This document shows positions 5,353 through 5,815 of a DNA stretch of 5,815 nt, piece after piece. How positions within the stretch are numbered: position 1 is the first letter of the stretch; each line of letters opens with the position of its first letter. The position numbers and the translations under genes are program-made. The stretch spans positions 1 to 5,815 of the forward strand of contig JACQVC010000166.1 in NCBI GenBank assembly GCA_016209995.1, in the 5' to 3' direction. Source of the DNA: Gemmatimonadota bacterium. GTDB taxonomy: Bacteria; Gemmatimonadota; Gemmatimonadetes; Longimicrobiales; Gaopeijiaceae. The notes under the pieces were generated by a model. It was given only the letters and a program-made list of their open reading frames with translations, was not told the origin of the DNA and made no database searches.

Positions 5353-5815
5353 TTGAGCGAGCCTGATCTGTTTGGCGCTCCAGGTGCGGTTGGCGATCCG
5401 GGAAGAGAGCCGGTCTCGGCTGCCGTGCGCGTGTCTGCGGACGCACCGCTGGCGGCGAGGATGCGGCCGCGCACGCTCGACGAGATCGTGGGTCAGGAGC
5501 ACCTGCTGGGTCAGGGGAAGGCGCTGCGCGTACTCATCGAGCGGGGCACGCTCTCGAGCATGATTCTCTGGGGTCCGCCCGGCAGCGGCAAGACGACGCT
5601 GGCGCACGTGATCGCGGAGCGAACGGATGCCACGTTCGTGGGCTTCAGCGCCGTGACGGAGGGCGTTCAGCGCGTCCGGGAGATCATCCAGCAGGCGGAC
5701 GGGCGCCGACGAGCCACGTGCCGCCAGACCATCGTCTTCTGTGACGAGATCCTCCGGTTCAACAAGGCTCAGCTGGATGCGTTCCTCCCGCACGTCGTGA
5801 AGGGGACCATCGTCC
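5353..5815 (+). CDS. rarA: Replication-associated recombination protein RarA (MgsA/WHIP family), N-terminal part
   Basis: RarA is a cytoplasmic AAA+ ATPase related to clamp-loader subunits that acts at stalled replication forks together with SSB and recombination proteins. The gene starts at TTG 5353 and runs off the window; 154 residues are present of roughly 430-450. A variable Pro/Gly/Val-rich N-terminus containing D-L-F (5-7) leads into the family signature P32-L-A-A-R-M-R-P39, then V-G-Q-E-H-L-L (46-52), M-I-L-W (70-73), the Walker A box G74-P-P-G-S-G-K-T-T (74-82), S-A-V-T-E-G-V (99-105), and Walker B ending in D131-E132-I. After Walker B the usual D-E-I/V-H-R-F-N-K reads D-E-I-L-R-F-N-K, and other normally conserved positions nearby also differ (see finding). 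The internal ATG at residue 37 would cut the conserved block and is not the start. Confidence 0.93.
   Translation, partial: MSEPDLFGAPGAVGDPGREPVSAAVRVSADAPLAARMRPRTLDEIVGQEHLLGQGKALRVLIERGTLSSMILWGPPGSGKTTLAHVIAERTDATFVGFSAVTEGVQRVREIIQQADGRRRATCRQTIVFCDEILRFNKAQLDAFLPHVVKGTIV

Noticed and set aside
1..5815. A novel defence, mobile or secondary-metabolite system
   Set aside because: Seven of eight genes belong to known families with housekeeping or metabolic roles, with uniform GC-rich composition and no integrase, transposase, repeats array or toxin-like gene.

Overview
This GC-rich window is a bacterial chromosomal segment. All eight genes lie on the plus strand in a tight head-to-tail run: the ends overlap or are separated by at most about 90 bases. 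Most start codons appear to be GTG, TTG or CTG, and several junctions carry purine-rich Shine-Dalgarno stretches. The gene content and protein style (AlaRS with the C-Ala domain, a heptose-type GmhA, RarA, a CpsB/YwqE-like PHP phosphatase) suggest a Gram-negative, high-GC bacterium. The Gemmatimonadota or a neighbouring phylum is my best guess, but this is inference from protein flavour only.

Layout: (1) 1-831, the 3' part of alaS (editing-domain zinc motif, coiled coil and C-Ala domain). (2) 828-1145, a small unrecognised alanine-rich helical protein joined to alaS by a GTGA stop/start overlap. (3) 1136-1963, a PHP-domain phosphoesterase of the CpsB/YwqE tyrosine-phosphatase type, overlapping gene 2 by 10 bases. 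(4) A G-rich leader, then 2006-2650, gmhA (sedoheptulose-7-phosphate isomerase). (5) 2667-3065, a small ferritin-like four-helix diiron protein. (6) 3097-3861, a classical FabG-like short-chain dehydrogenase. (7) 3916-5259, a class II CCA tRNA nucleotidyltransferase whose HD motif is degenerate. (8) 5353 to the window end, the N-terminal part of rarA (AAA+ clamp-loader-like ATPase).

The genes are functionally mixed: tRNA charging and tRNA 3'-end maturation (alaS, cca), replication-fork maintenance (rarA), cell-envelope sugar chemistry (gmhA, possibly the PHP phosphatase), lipid or other ketone reduction (the SDR) and probable iron or oxidative-stress handling (the ferritin-like protein). They look like a housekeeping transcription unit rather than a mobile island. 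I see no transposase, integrase, phage gene, CRISPR array, tRNA or rRNA.

I did not find a convincing undescribed system. The points most worth a second look are: a cluster of changes at normally conserved RarA positions in the last ~100 bases, next to the Walker B box; the lost HD motif in the CCA enzyme; the small unknown protein coupled to alaS; and the pairing of a PHP phosphatase with GmhA without the other heptose genes. No gene-free stretch exceeds 100 bases.
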